Shown piece after piece: positions 54,802 to 64,000 of a stretch of DNA of 64,000 bases. The stretch covers positions 2,790,001 to 2,854,000 of the forward strand of contig NZ_CP080095.1 in NCBI RefSeq assembly GCF_019428685.1, read 5' to 3'. The notes beneath the pieces are model-generated. The model did not search any database. It saw nothing but the letters and a program-made list of their open reading frames with translations, and was not told the origin of the DNA. The stretch is from Paraburkholderia edwinii (lineage in GTDB: Bacteria; Pseudomonadota; Gammaproteobacteria; Burkholderiales; Burkholderiaceae). The position numbers were made by a program, and so were the translations under genes. Positions within the stretch are counted from its first letter, which is position 1; every line of letters starts with the position of its first letter.

Positions 54802-56178
54802 GTGCACCTTACAACCACCTTCACCCCCTGGTCCGCTCACGACACGCGCCTGATTCTTTCGTGCGCACTGGGCCTCGCGCTCATCATCGTTTTTATCAGC
54901 GCACTGAAGCTCGCGCCGTTCCTGTCGATTCTGGTCGGCACGTTCGCGGCCGGCTTTACCGCGGGCCTGCCGCTCGAAGCAGTCGCAAGTGCCTTCAGCA
55001 AGGGCGCGGGCGCCCTGCTCGGCGATGTCGGCATCATCATCGCGCTCGGCGCGATGCTAGGCGCACTGATGGCCGATTCGGGCGCCGCTGACCGGCTCGT
55101 CACGACGATCCTCGACCTTTCCACACCGCGCCGGCTGCCGTGGATGATGGCGCTCGTCGCGATCATCATCGGCTTGCCGCTCTTCTTCGAAGTCGGCCTT
55201 GTGATGATGGTGCCGATCATCTTCGTGATGGCACGACGCTCGCAGCAGCCTATCCTGCGCATCGCGATTCCCGCGCTCGCCGGCATGACGACGCTGCATG
55301 CGCTCCTGCCGCCGCATCCGGGCCCGCTGATCGCTGTCAGCGCGCTGCATGCGGATCTCGGCATCACACTCGGGCTTGGTCTTATCGTGGCGATTCCCGC
55401 CGTCATTCTCGCGGGCCCGATTTACGGCGGTGTGCTTGCCAAACACATGCAGATTGCCGAGCCCGAAGAGATGGGCAAGCTGTTCCGCTCCGAAACGGCG
55501 CCGTCCGAGTTGCCGGGCTTTGCGATCTCGCTTATCACCATCCTGCTGCCCGTGGTGCTGATGCTGGGGCGCACGGTCGCGAAGCTCGCACTCGAGCCGA
55601 AGACGCTCGCTTACGACACGCTCGACTTCCTCGGCGAGCCGCTGGTTGCGCTCGGCCTCACCGTGCTCTTCGCAATCGTCGCGCTAGGCTGGTCGCGCGG
55701 CATGCCGCGCGAGCGCGTCGGCGGAATTCTGCGCAAGAGCCTGCCGCCGATCGCCGCACTGCTGCTGACGATCGGCGCGGGCGGCGGCTTGAAGCAGACG
55801 CTCGTCGTCGCGGGCATCAGTACGACGATCGGCAAGATCGCTGTCGGCGCCCATTTGCCGCTGATCGTGCTCGCGTGGCTCATCGCCGTCGCATTACGTC
55901 AGGCTACCGGCTCCGCCACTGTCGCGACCACGACGACCGCAGGCATCGTCGCGCCCGTGGTGGCGGGTCTGCCCGTCACGCATAACTCGCTGATTGCGCT
56001 CGCGATCGGTGCAGGCTCCGTATTCTTTTGTCACGTCAATGATGCGGGATTCTGGATGGTCCGCGAGTACTTCGGACTCCAGTTGAAGCAGACGGTTTTT
56101 GTCTGGTCGATTCTGCAGACCATCGTGTCGGTTGTCGGTCTCGTGCTGACACTCGTGTTGTGGAGCGTGCTGACCTGA
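54802..56178 (+). CDS. GntP-family permease (gluconate/glycerate type)
   Basis: 458 residues from a GTG at 54802 with GGAG seven bases upstream. Twelve or more helices and GntP marks are visible: SILVGTFAAGFTAGLPLEAV, IGLPLFFEVGLVMMVPIIF, LPPHPGPLIAVSALHADLG, RQATGSATVATTTTAGI and CHVNDAGFWMVREYFGL. Family members import gluconate, idonate, fructuronate or D-glycerate. Standing 222 bp after glxR, whose product is D-glycerate, a glycerate or related C3 acid is possible but unproven. Confidence 0.92.
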   Translation: MHLTTTFTPWSAHDTRLILSCALGLALIIVFISALKLAPFLSILVGTFAAGFTAGLPLEAVASAFSKGAGALLGDVGIIIALGAMLGALMADSGAADRLVTTILDLSTPRRLPWMMALVAIIIGLPLFFEVGLVMMVPIIFVMARRSQQPILRIAIPALAGMTTLHALLPPHPGPLIAVSALHADLGITLGLGLIVAIPAVILAGPIYGGVLAKHMQIAEPEEMGKLFRSETAPSELPGFAISLITILLPVVLMLGRTVAKLALEPKTLAYDTLDFLGEPLVALGLTVLFAIVALGWSRGMPRERVGGILRKSLPPIAALLLTIGAGGGLKQTLVVAGISTTIGKIAVGAHLPLIVLAWLIAVALRQATGSATVATTTTAGIVAPVVAGLPVTHNSLIALAIGAGSVFFCHVNDAGFWMVREYFGLQLKQTVFVWSILQTIVSVVGLVLTLVLWSVLT

Positions 56179-56482
56179 GTGCGCTTGCACCGGCGTGCAA
56201 TGGCGCATTGACGAATGGCGAGTAGCGTATGACACATGGCGGCGAGTTCGCACGGCGCGTATAGGCATGCATGTTCGTTTGTCCGTACATGAATGCGCGC
56301 GAACTCAACGCATATCAAATGACGAAGCAACGCCCCTATAGCACGTTCTTCTAATCATGTGATCGTCGACTGTGCATCAACCCACACATCGGTGCATGAG
56401 CCCATTGTGTTTGCGGGCTATACAAGCTAGTTTTCTTCGCTGACACGGCTTCCTTCCTCAAATCGACTTCAAGGAGATCACC
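56179..56482. other. 304-bp intergenic region
   Basis: The promoter side of the MORN gene, with a TATACA box candidate near 56425. No repeat, RNA or operator was recognised. Confidence 0.3.
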
Positions 56483-57130
56483 GTGCTGTCCGCAAACAAG
56501 CCACCCCGCGCATCGTTTGTTGCATTGGCGATTGCCGTCGCAACAATGTCCCTGATTGCACCGGCCGTCGCATCGGCCGACGACACTGGCACCGCTGCCT
56601 CCAACACGCAGCCGAATGCGAACGCCGTCGGCGCCATCCCGCCCGCTGTGAATGCGGTCGGCGTGAATGCGCAGGGCTCGGGCGATGCGTCGCCCAATAC
56701 AGCGGCGGCGCCGTCCGCCGCCTCGGCTGCCGCCGCTTCCGCCATCGATCCGGCCGACCCGAATCCACCGAACATTCCCGGGCAGGTGATTCTCGGCGAC
56801 GGTTTCGTCTATCAAGGCAGCCTGCGCGACGGCATGCCGGACGGCAGAGGCGTCAAGCGCTGGCCGACCGGCGACTGGGTTGCGGGCGATTTCACCGCGG
56901 GCCTGCTCGAAGGCAACGGCGTCATTCATCATTCGGATGGCGGCTCGCTGGCCGGCACCTTCCGTCGCAACGCGCCGTGGGACGCCGTCGAAAAAGACGC
57001 GAACGGCAATGTCGTGGCGATGTATCAGGGCGGCGTGATGCGTGCCGTTACGCAAGCGGCGGGGCAAGGCGGAGCAGTTACGCCGCACGTGCAGCAGGTT
57101 CATTCGGGAACGCCGGTTTCCAATCAGTAA
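56483..57130 (+). CDS. Exported MORN-repeat protein
   Basis: 215 residues from a GTG at 56483 with AAGGAGATCACC before it. The signal peptide ends at AVASA. Residues about 32-95 are an Ala/Asn/Pro-rich disordered linker. Three MORN-type units follow (GDGFVYQGSLRDGMPDGRG, WPTGDWVAGDFTAGLLEGNG, HSDGGSLAGTF), then a Gln/Gly/Val-rich tail. MORN repeats bind lipids or proteins in many contexts; no enzyme is implied. The gene stands alone. A run of nine G lies just after its stop (57153-57161). Confidence 0.8.
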   Translation: MLSANKPPRASFVALAIAVATMSLIAPAVASADDTGTAASNTQPNANAVGAIPPAVNAVGVNAQGSGDASPNTAAAPSAASAAAASAIDPADPNPPNIPGQVILGDGFVYQGSLRDGMPDGRGVKRWPTGDWVAGDFTAGLLEGNGVIHHSDGGSLAGTFRRNAPWDAVEKDANGNVVAMYQGGVMRAVTQAAGQGGAVTPHVQQVHSGTPVSNQ

Positions 57131-57292
57131 GACAGGGTCTGCAACACCCGGGGGGGGGTGGTGCAGGACGCGTGTCGGCCGCGGTGCCTCGCGGGGGATG
57201 GCGGGGTCCGTCGGTGCCGCGGCGGATGCGTGTGTGCCGCAGCGGTTCGCTTGAACCGGTATCCAGCTATCGCCGCACAGCGCCTCAAAGAC

Positions 57293-57676
57293 TTATAGCT
57301 CGATCGGCTGTCCATGCGGCGTACGGCGCGCGGCGCGGTCCCATGCGTCGCGCCGCTCCAGCAGGCCTTCGTTCGTCACGCAGCCTTTCGCCGCGGCAAT
57401 GCGCTCGAGCGCGGTCAACCAGTGCCGGTAGTAGGTGTCGCCGCGGTCGGGGTCGCCTGCCGATTGCGCGTCGCGAATCGCATCGTGCAGGTACGCGGCC
57501 CACTCGGCCCATGTGAATACGCCGCGGCGATAGAGCGCGAGCGTCATCGCAAAGGCGGCCGCCTCCCAGGGCGCATTGAACACCGGCGCGTCACCGTCAC
57601 GCGGCAATTCGGGCAGATGTGCAAGCAGTTCCGACGATTCGTTCGGCGATGCGTGCGGAGCAACGGTCGTTGTCAT
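57293..57676 (-). CDS. Nitrile hydratase accessory protein (metallochaperone)
   Basis: 127 residues from the ATG at 57676. It is homologous to the N-terminal part of nitrile hydratase beta: compare APWEAAAFAMTLALYRRGVF...DTYYRHWLTALERI here with [18 protein letters not shown]...[14 protein letters not shown] in beta. In cobalt-type systems such small proteins insert the metal by alpha-subunit swapping. It is the last gene of the alpha-beta-accessory operon, 19 bp after beta. Confidence 0.85.
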   Translation of the reverse strand: MTTTVAPHASPNESSELLAHLPELPRDGDAPVFNAPWEAAAFAMTLALYRRGVFTWAEWAAYLHDAIRDAQSAGDPDRGDTYYRHWLTALERIAAAKGCVTNEGLLERRDAWDRAARRTPHGQPIEL

Positions 57677-57695
57677 GGCGGTCCCATCGTTCTGA

Positions 57696-58361
57696 TCAAT
57701 GCTCGCCCACGGGCTCGAGATACGGCTCCCAGCAATCGACGCATACCGATGCGGCGCTCGTATCGTCGCCCCACAGTTCCGTGGCCGCGAAGCGCACGCT
57801 ATAAAGCCAGCGTGGCTGCTCGCCCTCGCCGGTTGCGTGTGCATCGGGAAACACGTGCGCGCCGCGCACCGCGACGATTACGCCGCGCTTGCCGCGGCAG
57901 TAGCGCGGCAGGCGCGTATGCGTCGACGGGTTCATTTCACGCGCGCGCACTGCATCGCCGGCGGCGAAGCGCGCCGGATACCCCATCGGCCTGTCGTAAG
58001 GAAAGCCGCGCGACAATGCCGCACGCACGTCCGCTGCATGAAACACGCGCTTGACGGGCGCGGCCGGCGCCTCCGCTTTGCCCGCTTCGATTTCTTCCGC
58101 GGTGGCGAGACCGTGTTCGATCAACAGCTTGCAGAGGCCCTTGAACCAGATCTCGTAGTACGTGTCCGTCAGATATTGCGCGGGCGGCAGGCTTTCGCGC
58201 GCGGCGCGCGACATGTCGATATTCCACGTGCCCGTGGCGCCCATCGCGAGCGTCAGCGCCAGTACGCGCGGCTCCCAGTCGGCATGGAAGATCGGCTCAG
58301 CGCGCTCGGGATGCACGGGCCCGAAGGTTTGCATGCCGCCCATGTCGTGTGCGCCGTTCAT
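57696..58361 (-). CDS. nthB: Nitrile hydratase beta subunit
   Basis: 221 residues, normal length. The family start [16 protein letters not shown] is intact. The C-terminal domain has [23 protein letters not shown] and [19 protein letters not shown], with the two Arg-containing contacts to the metal cysteine oxygens. The start overlaps the alpha stop in an ATGA, giving coupled synthesis in equal amounts. The enzyme hydrates nitriles to amides. Confidence 0.94.
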   Translation of the reverse strand: MNGAHDMGGMQTFGPVHPERAEPIFHADWEPRVLALTLAMGATGTWNIDMSRAARESLPPAQYLTDTYYEIWFKGLCKLLIEHGLATAEEIEAGKAEAPAAPVKRVFHAADVRAALSRGFPYDRPMGYPARFAAGDAVRAREMNPSTHTRLPRYCRGKRGVIVAVRGAHVFPDAHATGEGEQPRWLYSVRFAATELWGDDTSAASVCVDCWEPYLEPVGEH

Positions 58362-59098
58362 GTTCGCGCTCCTTGCGTTGCGTGCCTCGCTTGCGCGCCT
58401 TGCGGCGAATGCAGCAGGCCCGTGCCGATCATCGAGTCGCGCGTCACCAGATCCGCGAGCGCGTCTTCACCGAATCCTTCCGTTCCATCGGGACGCATCG
58501 GCAGCACGAGATAGCGCACTTCGGACGTCGAATCCCAGACACGGAATTCGACATCGTCCGGCAACTCGAAGCCGAATTCTTTCAGCACGCCGCGCGGGTC
58601 GATCACCGCGCGCGACCGGTATGGCGCCGACTTGTACCAGACCGGCGGCAAGCCGAGCACGGGCCACGGATAACACGAGCACAGCGTGCAGACCACCATG
58701 TTGTGCACGCGCGGCGTGTTCTCGAGCACGACCATATGTTCGCCGCCACGGCCCGAATAGCCGAGCGAGGCGATCGCGGCGGTCGCGTCGTCGAGCAGCC
58801 ATGCGCGGTATTGCGGATCGCTCCATGCGCGCGCCACGACTCGTGCGCCGTTGCGCGGGCCGATCTGATGCTCGTAGGTTTCGATCAGCACGTCGAGCGC
58901 TTGCGGGTCGACGTAACCCTTCTCGACCAGCAGCGATTCGAGCGCACGCACGCGCAGGTCCATTTCGGATAAGGCGCTGCCTTCGTGGCCATGCTCGTGA
59001 TCGTGTGCGTGGCGATGGCCGCGCTCATGGTCGCCCTCATGTCCGCCCTTGTGCGCGGCTTCATGCGTATCGTGTGTTTTCTGGCTTTCGTGACTCAT
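58358..59098 (-). CDS. nthA: Nitrile hydratase alpha subunit, cobalt type, with His-rich N-terminus
   Basis: 246 residues from the ATG at 59098. The metal centre is V-C137-T-L-C140-S-C142, the Thr variant typical of cobalt (non-corrin) enzymes; iron enzymes have Ser there. The core [19 protein letters not shown] and the C-terminal [16 protein letters not shown] are standard. Residues about 3-39 are an added His-rich stretch ([20 protein letters not shown]) absent from classical alpha subunits. It may store or hand over cobalt. Starting at 59149 would add 17 residues without purpose. It is the first gene of nthA-nthB-accessory. Confidence 0.93.
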   Translation of the reverse strand: MSHESQKTHDTHEAAHKGGHEGDHERGHRHAHDHEHGHEGSALSEMDLRVRALESLLVEKGYVDPQALDVLIETYEHQIGPRNGARVVARAWSDPQYRAWLLDDATAAIASLGYSGRGGEHMVVLENTPRVHNMVVCTLCSCYPWPVLGLPPVWYKSAPYRSRAVIDPRGVLKEFGFELPDDVEFRVWDSTSEVRYLVLPMRPDGTEGFGEDALADLVTRDSMIGTGLLHSPQGAQARHATQGART

Positions 59099-59553
59099 CG
59101 CGGTTCGGTTCCAGAATGCGGAAAGCGCGTCATCGACCTGCATCGACAATGCACGTGGACGAAAAGTGGAAAGAATGACGAGGTAACCCGATCAGTATCG
59201 TTTGCACGGCCACCGAATGCAAATCTTCATACGACGCACGCGCATAGCCGGCTCGCTATGCGCGTCGCACGCGCGCCTCATGCGGGCGGTACAATATCGG
59301 TTTGGTCTAACGAACGAATCCACCGGCAACTTTGCCTTGGCGACAGCCGGTCGATGCCTTCGTTGACAATCACGCCAACTGACGATGTTTGGCCACAGCG
59401 GTTTGGCCAAAGCGGTTTGGCTGCGGCGATTTGGCCGCAGCAGTTTGCCCACCGCTTCATTTTGCTTGCGCCTGCTCGCGCAGCGTTTCATTCTTCGCTC
59501 TTTTCAAATACACGAGGTAAGCGCGCGGCCCACCAGCTCGCGCGTTGTCGCAC
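59099..59553. other. 455-bp divergent region between nitrile hydratase and ABC exporter
   Basis: It must hold both promoters. It contains the 14-bp tandem repeat array at 59388-59457 and shows no convincing gene, since the small frames across the repeats are low in complexity. Confidence 0.4.
59388..59457. repeat. Five 14-bp tandem repeats
   Basis: Units start TTTGGCC or a variant at 59388, 59402, 59416, 59430 and 59444. The first two differ at one base; later units diverge. The array lies about 100 bp before the ABC exporter start and could vary in copy number or bind a regulator. Confidence 0.85.
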
Positions 59554-61503
59554 ATGGCTGACAAGAAATCCGCTCACGGCACGCAGGCGTTTCGCAGCGT
59601 GCTCGCCTTTGTATTCGCACACTGGTGGCAGCAGCCAGCGCGCGTCGCCGTGATCGCGGCGTTCGCGCTTTGCGGCGCGCTCGCCGACGTGATGACGCCG
59701 CTTTTCGCGGGACGGCTCGTCGATGCGCTGTCGGCCGGCGCCGTGAGCGTGGCCGCGAAAGCGCAGGCGTGGGACGCCGCATCGCACGCGTTCGGCACAC
59801 TGATCGCGCTCGGCTTCACCGGCATGGTGCTGCGCCAGCTCGTCTATCGCAACATCATCACGATGACGCTGCGCATGATGAGCGAAATCGCCGCGAACGG
59901 CTTTCACCGCGTGCAGCGCTTTTCGACCGACTGGCATGCGAACAGCTTTGCCGGCTCGACCGTGCGGAAAATCACGCGCGGCATCTGGGCGCTCGATCTG
60001 CTCAACGACACCTTGCTGATCACGCTGATGCCCTCCTGCGTGATGCTGATCGGCACGACCGTCGTGCTCGGCACTCGCTGGCCCGTGATGGGCGTGATTG
60101 TCGGCCTCGGTTCGCTGCTTTATATCGCCGTGACGGCCACGCTGTCGCTGCGCTATGTCGCGCCCTCGGCGCGGCTCGCCAATATGTGGGACACGCGCCT
60201 TGGCGGTTCGCTCGCCGATGCCGTCAGCTGCAACGCGGTGGTCAAGGCGTTCGGCGCCGAACATCGCGAGGAATCGCGGCTCGCGCGCGTCATCGCGAAA
60301 TGGCGCAAGCGCACGCGCCGCACGTGGGCGCGCGGCACGACGAACGGCGGCCTGCAAAGCGCCATGCTCGTGCTGATGCAGGCGGCAATCGTCGGCACCG
60401 CGCTCTGGTTGTGGATGCACGACAAGGCAAGCGTCGGCGACATCACGTTCGCGCTTACCACGTTCTTCATGCTGCAAGGCTATCTGCGCGACATCGGCCA
60501 GCACGTGCGCAACCTGCAGCGCGCTGTCAACGATATGGAAGAGCTCGTTGCGCTCGAACACGAACCGCTCGGCATCGAAGACCACCCGGACGCACGCCCG
60601 ATCGATATCACGCGCGGCGAAATCCGCTTCGAGCACGTGACGTTCCGCTACGGCGCGCTGCAGTCGCCGCTGTATGCGGACCTGTCGATCCGCATCGCGC
60701 CGGGCGAACGCATCGGGCTCGTCGGCCACTCGGGCTCGGGCAAGACGACCTTCGTCAAGCTGATCCAGCGGCTCTACGATATCGACGCGGGCCGCATCAC
60801 GATCGACGGCCAGGATATCGCGCGGGTGCAACAGGCATCGCTGCGCCGGCAAATTGCGATCGTTCAGCAGGAGCCCGTGCTGTTTCACCGCTCGCTTGCC
60901 GAGAACATCGCCTACGCGCGGCCCGACGCGACCCTCGCGGAAATCGAGCGCGCCGCGCGCCTCGCCAGCGCGCACGACTTCATCGACGCCTTGCCGCAGG
61001 GCTACGACACGCTCGTCGGCGAGCGCGGCGTCAAGCTGTCGGGCGGCGAGCGGCAACGCATCGCGATCGCGCGCGCGTTTCTCGCCGACGCGCCGGTGCT
61101 GATTTTCGACGAAGCAACCTCGAGCCTCGACAGCGAAAGCGAAGTGCTGATCCAGCAATCGATGGAACGGCTGATGGCGGGCCGCACGACGCTCGTCGTC
61201 GCGCACCGGCTGTCGACCGTGCGCTCGCTCGACCGGCTGCTGGTGCTGGAGAAAGGCCGCGTCGTCGAGGAAGGCTCGCATGAACAACTGATCGAACGTG
61301 AAAACGGCCTCTATCGCCGGCTTTTCACGCGTCAGGCGATCGAACTCGCGAAGGGCATGCTCGACGACGGCACCCGCGCCGAAGCCGCTGCGACTCACGA
61401 TGCCGACGCCGCGATCGACGAAGCGAGCGCGACGCCGCCCGTCGATTACGCTGGCGATCCGAGCACGACCCATCGGCTCGGGCCGATCAGCGCAAACCGG
61501 TAG
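59554..61503 (+). CDS. ABC exporter, fused permease-ATPase half transporter
   Basis: 649 residues from the ATG at 59554; a TTG at 59545 is also possible, and neither has a clear ribosome binding site. Six transmembrane helices occupy about 20-320. The ATPase domain has Walker [13 protein letters not shown], the Q-loop [10 protein letters not shown], signature [16 protein letters not shown], Walker [13 protein letters not shown] and the switch His in [10 protein letters not shown] polar tail of about 45 residues follows. It is of the MsbA/Atm1-like exporter type and works as a homodimer. The substrate is unknown; no cargo gene adjoins. Confidence 0.92.
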   Translation: MADKKSAHGTQAFRSVLAFVFAHWWQQPARVAVIAAFALCGALADVMTPLFAGRLVDALSAGAVSVAAKAQAWDAASHAFGTLIALGFTGMVLRQLVYRNIITMTLRMMSEIAANGFHRVQRFSTDWHANSFAGSTVRKITRGIWALDLLNDTLLITLMPSCVMLIGTTVVLGTRWPVMGVIVGLGSLLYIAVTATLSLRYVAPSARLANMWDTRLGGSLADAVSCNAVVKAFGAEHREESRLARVIAKWRKRTRRTWARGTTNGGLQSAMLVLMQAAIVGTALWLWMHDKASVGDITFALTTFFMLQGYLRDIGQHVRNLQRAVNDMEELVALEHEPLGIEDHPDARPIDITRGEIRFEHVTFRYGALQSPLYADLSIRIAPGERIGLVGHSGSGKTTFVKLIQRLYDIDAGRITIDGQDIARVQQASLRRQIAIVQQEPVLFHRSLAENIAYARPDATLAEIERAARLASAHDFIDALPQGYDTLVGERGVKLSGGERQRIAIARAFLADAPVLIFDEATSSLDSESEVLIQQSMERLMAGRTTLVVAHRLSTVRSLDRLLVLEKGRVVEEGSHEQLIERENGLYRRLFTRQAIELAKGMLDDGTRAEAAATHDADAAIDEASATPPVDYAGDPSTTHRLGPISANR

Positions 61504-61748
61504 ACCTTGGCGGCGCCGCCCCTTGCGCCCCGCCACCGCCCGCCCACAATTGCCCCGCAACTGCCCCGCACCGGCCTCGCTGCCGGTAAAACCTTCGCCT
61601 TTGCGACGTCCTCAAAGCATTTGATCCGTCGGAGCATCCCTTTGCGACGATCGATCATATCGGCGCCTAACCCCGTGCCCTACGATTCTTTCCAAGCCGG
61701 ACGCGACACGCGCAGCCCGGCAGTGAACAGATCACGGAGGTTAAGGCA

Positions 61749-63134
61749 ATGGCACCAGTCGAACGGTTTGAGTATGTGTTTCTCGGCGGCGGCAAGGGCG
61801 GCAAGACGCTCGCGGTCGAACTCGCAAAAGCCGGCAAGCGCGTCGCGGTAGTCGAGCGCGGCATGATCGGCGGCTCCTGTATCAACGTCGCCTGTATTCC
61901 GACGAAATCGCTGATCCAGACGGGGCGTCTCATTCATGCGGCCCGCGAAGCCGAAAAGCTCGGCGCCGCGCCGCAAGCGGGCGGGCTCGACATGAAGCGC
62001 GTCTATCAGCGCGTGCGCTCGGTGGTCGACGGCATGGTCGATATCAATATGACCGCGTTCCAGACCTCGGGACTCGACCTGATCGTCGGTAACGGCCGCT
62101 TCGTTGCGCCGCGCACGATCGAAGTGACGCTCGCCAACGGCGACCAGCGCGTCGTGTTCGGCGATCACGCATTTATCAACACAGGCACGACGGCCACGGT
62201 TCCTGATATCGACGGCCTGCGCTATGCCGCGCCGCTCACGCACGTCGAAGCGCTCGAACTCGACGCGCTGCCCGGGCATCTGATCGTATTCGGCGGCGGC
62301 TATATCGGCCTCGAAATGGCGCAAGCGTTCCGGCGCCTCGGCAGCCGCGTGACCGTGCTGCAGGAAGCGCCGCGCATCGCAATGCGCGAGGACGCGGACG
62401 TCGCCCAGGCGATCACGGCCGCGCTCGTGCACGACGGCATCGATGTGCGCGTCAGCGCGCGGGCAGTCAAGGTGGAAGGCCACTCGGGAAAAAGCGTGCA
62501 TATCACGCTGGCCGACGGCAGCACGCTCGACGGCACGCATATTCTCGTCGCAGCTGGACGCACGCCGAATACGCGTGACATCGGCCTCGACGAAGCCGGC
62601 GTGAAACTCGACGAGCGCGGCTTTATCGTCACCGACGAACGGCTCGCGACGTCCGCGGCGAATACGTGGGCAATCGGCGAAGTGGCCGGTACGCCGATGT
62701 TTACGCACGCATCGTTCGACGACTATCGCGTGCTGAAGTCGAACCTCGCGGGCGGCACGTACACGACGGCGAATCGCGCGATTCCTTATGCGCTTTTCGT
62801 CGAACCGGAACTCGCGCGCATCGGCCTGAACGAAACCGAGGCGGCGGAGAAAGGCATCAAGGTGCGCGTCGCGATGCTGCCGATGGCCGCGGTGCCGCGT
62901 GCCCGCACCAACCATGAGACGGCCGGTTTCATGAAAGCGCTGGTGGCGGCCGATTCGGACGAGATCCTCGGCTTCACGATGCTCGGCACGCAGGCCGGCG
63001 AAGTGGTGTCGACGGTCCAGATGGCGATGCTCGGCAAGCTGCCGTACACGGCGGTGCGCGATGCGATTCTGAGCCATCCGACGATCGGCGAAGGGCTGAA
63101 CCTGCTGTTCGCGAAGGTGCCGCCGCGTGCGTGA
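61749..63134 (+). CDS. Class I pyridine nucleotide-disulfide oxidoreductase (MerA/Lpd-like)
   Basis: 461 residues, ATG after GGAGGTTAAGGCA. The FAD site is VFLGGGKGGKTLAVELAKAGK, the redox pair is C44-INVA-C49, and the NAD(P) site is IVFGGGYIGLEMAQAFRRLG. The second FAD strand is NTWAIGEVAGTPMF. The dimer domain ends with HPTIGEGL, the His/Glu pair of glutathione reductase relatives. It lacks the N-terminal metal-binding domain and C-terminal Cys pair of MerA, so mercury reduction is unlikely. The substrate is unknown. The 245 bp upstream hold nothing recognised. Confidence 0.9.
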   Translation: MAPVERFEYVFLGGGKGGKTLAVELAKAGKRVAVVERGMIGGSCINVACIPTKSLIQTGRLIHAAREAEKLGAAPQAGGLDMKRVYQRVRSVVDGMVDINMTAFQTSGLDLIVGNGRFVAPRTIEVTLANGDQRVVFGDHAFINTGTTATVPDIDGLRYAAPLTHVEALELDALPGHLIVFGGGYIGLEMAQAFRRLGSRVTVLQEAPRIAMREDADVAQAITAALVHDGIDVRVSARAVKVEGHSGKSVHITLADGSTLDGTHILVAAGRTPNTRDIGLDEAGVKLDERGFIVTDERLATSAANTWAIGEVAGTPMFTHASFDDYRVLKSNLAGGTYTTANRAIPYALFVEPELARIGLNETEAAEKGIKVRVAMLPMAAVPRARTNHETAGFMKALVAADSDEILGFTMLGTQAGEVVSTVQMAMLGKLPYTAVRDAILSHPTIGEGLNLLFAKVPPRA

Positions 63135-63223
63135 AAGCGTTCGTGTCGCGTGCCTGAACGGCGAATAAACCAGGAGTGAAGCAGGAAAAAAGCAGGAAAG
63201 AAGCAGGCTTGAAATGACGTGAC

Positions 63224-63252
63224 GTGTGCCGCCAGTCGCGCCGGCGGCACAC
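63224..63252. terminator. GC-rich hairpin after the oxidoreductase gene
   Basis: Ten-base arms GTGTGCCGCC and GGCGGCACAC enclose a nine-base loop. The downstream side is A-rich, not T-rich, so release on the plus strand is doubtful. Just before it, three AGCAGG-type short repeats occur at 63180-63207. Confidence 0.4.
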
Positions 63253-63342
63253 AAAAATCCCGTTAGCGGATGCTTAAAAGCGATGGCAGCTATGCAATAA
63301 TCGCGGCTTGTCCCCGTCGTTTATTGCTGCGTTCGCCTGCTC

Positions 63343-64000
63343 ATGTCGACTGACCAGAAAGGTCTTATCGCTCCTATCATCGTCGCGTTCGCGATGTTTA
63401 TGGAGACGGTCGACGCGAACGTGATCGTCACCGCGCTACCCCAGATGGCGCGCACTTTCGCTGTCGATCCCGTCACGCTGAAAATCGCGGTGACGAGCTA
63501 TGTGCTCGGGCTCGGCGTGTTTATTCCCGTATGCGGCTGGCTGGCCGACCGTTACGGCGCACGTACGGTATTCCGTACTGCGATCGGCATCTTCGTCGTG
63601 GGCTCGCTTGCGTGCGCGGCCTCCACCTCGCTTGGCATGTTCACCGTCGCGCGCTTCGTGCAGGGCATCGGCGGCGCGATGATGGTACCGGTCGGCCGCA
63701 TCATCATCTTTCGCAGTGTCGAGCGCTCGGACTTCATTCGCGCGATGAACTATCTGAGCCTTACGTCTCTGCTGGGGCCGGCCGCCGGCCCGCTGCTGGG
63801 CGGCTTTATCACGACGTATCTGCACTGGCGGCTGATCTTCTTTATCAACATTCCGGTCGGCATCGTCGGCATCCACCTCACGAACAAATACATTGCGAAC
63901 ACGCGCGAGCCGCATCCGGGGCCGCTCGACTGGTTCGGCTTCCTGCTCTCGGCAGGCGGCGCGTCAGCGTTCATGCTCGGGCTCGCGCTGGTCGGCAGCG
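63343..64000 (+). CDS. MFS DHA2-family (EmrB/QacA) transporter, cut by the right edge
   Basis: An open frame starts MSTDQKGLIAPIIVAF at the ATG 63343 and runs off the window, showing 219 residues. Helix 1 carries FMETVDANVIVTALPQMA, the D1 motif of DHA2 pumps. Motif A is GWLADRYGARTVF, and RFVQGIGGAMMVPVGRIII and GPAAGPLLGGFI (motif C-like) follow. An EmrB-type multidrug or metabolite exporter is likely. Its C-terminus and neighbours are not visible. Confidence 0.88.
   Translation, partial: MSTDQKGLIAPIIVAFAMFMETVDANVIVTALPQMARTFAVDPVTLKIAVTSYVLGLGVFIPVCGWLADRYGARTVFRTAIGIFVVGSLACAASTSLGMFTVARFVQGIGGAMMVPVGRIIIFRSVERSDFIRAMNYLSLTSLLGPAAGPLLGGFITTYLHWRLIFFINIPVGIVGIHLTNKYIANTREPHPGPLDWFGFLLSAGGASAFMLGLALVGS

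Noticed and set aside
57153..57161. Run of nine G as a phase-variable tract
   Set aside because: It lies after the MORN stop codon in a short gap, not in a gene or a recognisable promoter spacer.
59488..61560. 690-residue open frame opposite the ABC exporter
   Set aside because: It mirrors the exporter gene codon by codon, is extremely Arg/Asp/His-rich, and shows no motif.
61749..63134. Mercuric reductase
   Set aside because: No N-terminal metal-binding domain, no C-terminal Cys pair and no mer genes nearby; only the general flavoprotein fold is supported.
61680..63254. 524-residue open frame opposite the flavoprotein gene
   Set aside because: The plus strand has full FAD, redox-Cys and NAD motifs; the antisense product has none.

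Overview
The window is high-GC DNA, about 60% or more by eye, with compact bacterial gene spacing. A trimeric-porin family OmpC-like gene, a small H-NS/BpH3-type protein, FCD-type GntR control of D-glucarate catabolism and many AraC/LysR regulators point to a betaproteobacterium of the Burkholderiaceae, most likely Paraburkholderia or a close relative. This is inferred from gene families; no rRNA, tRNA or CRISPR was seen. The window looks chromosomal, with an accessory left end.

1-4.2 kb: a gene cut by the left edge, then an IS zone. It holds one intact IS1111-group (IS110 family) transposase, the 3' remnant of a second, different IS1111-group element, and the 3' non-coding regions of both. 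These regions align without gaps over 123 bp and share paired stems, as expected for seekRNA/bridge-RNA guides. An exported beta-lactamase-fold hydrolase follows. 4.3-9.7 kb: a 2-haloacid module. It has a sigma-54 activator and, divergently, a DUF485 protein, an acetate-type Na+/solute symporter and an L-2-haloacid dehalogenase. A near-consensus -24/-12 promoter and an upstream dyad lie between them. 9.8-12.5 kb: small lipoprotein, porin, FMN reductase.

12.6-17 kb: an orphan flagellin with a sigma-28 promoter and an internally duplicated variable region. Next to it is a 42-residue-repeat protein resembling the SKWP (RipS) type III effectors of Ralstonia, then an AraC regulator. 17.2-23.3 kb: pentose-phosphate genes (tkt, 6-phosphogluconate dehydrogenase), an H-NS protein with two DNA-binding domains, and a lipoprotein. 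23.4-30.5 kb: a possible metal/oxidative-stress block. It has a two-component system, a Tat-exported MsrB, a four-gene bufferin operon (DUF2282, DUF692, DUF2063, DoxX) and a permease with a histidine-rich tail.

30.5-41.7 kb: AraC and LysR regulators, an NmrA-like protein, convergent GH36-like and GH35 galactosidases, epoxide hydrolase, tautomerase, SYLF lipoprotein and aldo/keto reductase. 42-50 kb: a D-glucarate regulon (two MFS permeases, kdgD-gudD, FCD repressor) tied together by five copies of one operator. 50-56 kb: regulators, a drug-type MFS pump, tartronate semialdehyde reductase and a GntP permease. 56.5-64 kb: a MORN protein, a cobalt-type nitrile hydratase operon whose alpha subunit has a His-rich N-terminus, an ABC exporter, a MerA/Lpd-like flavoprotein and an MFS pump cut by the right edge.

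A recurring oddity is tandem duplication of exactly 12 bp inside several unrelated genes.
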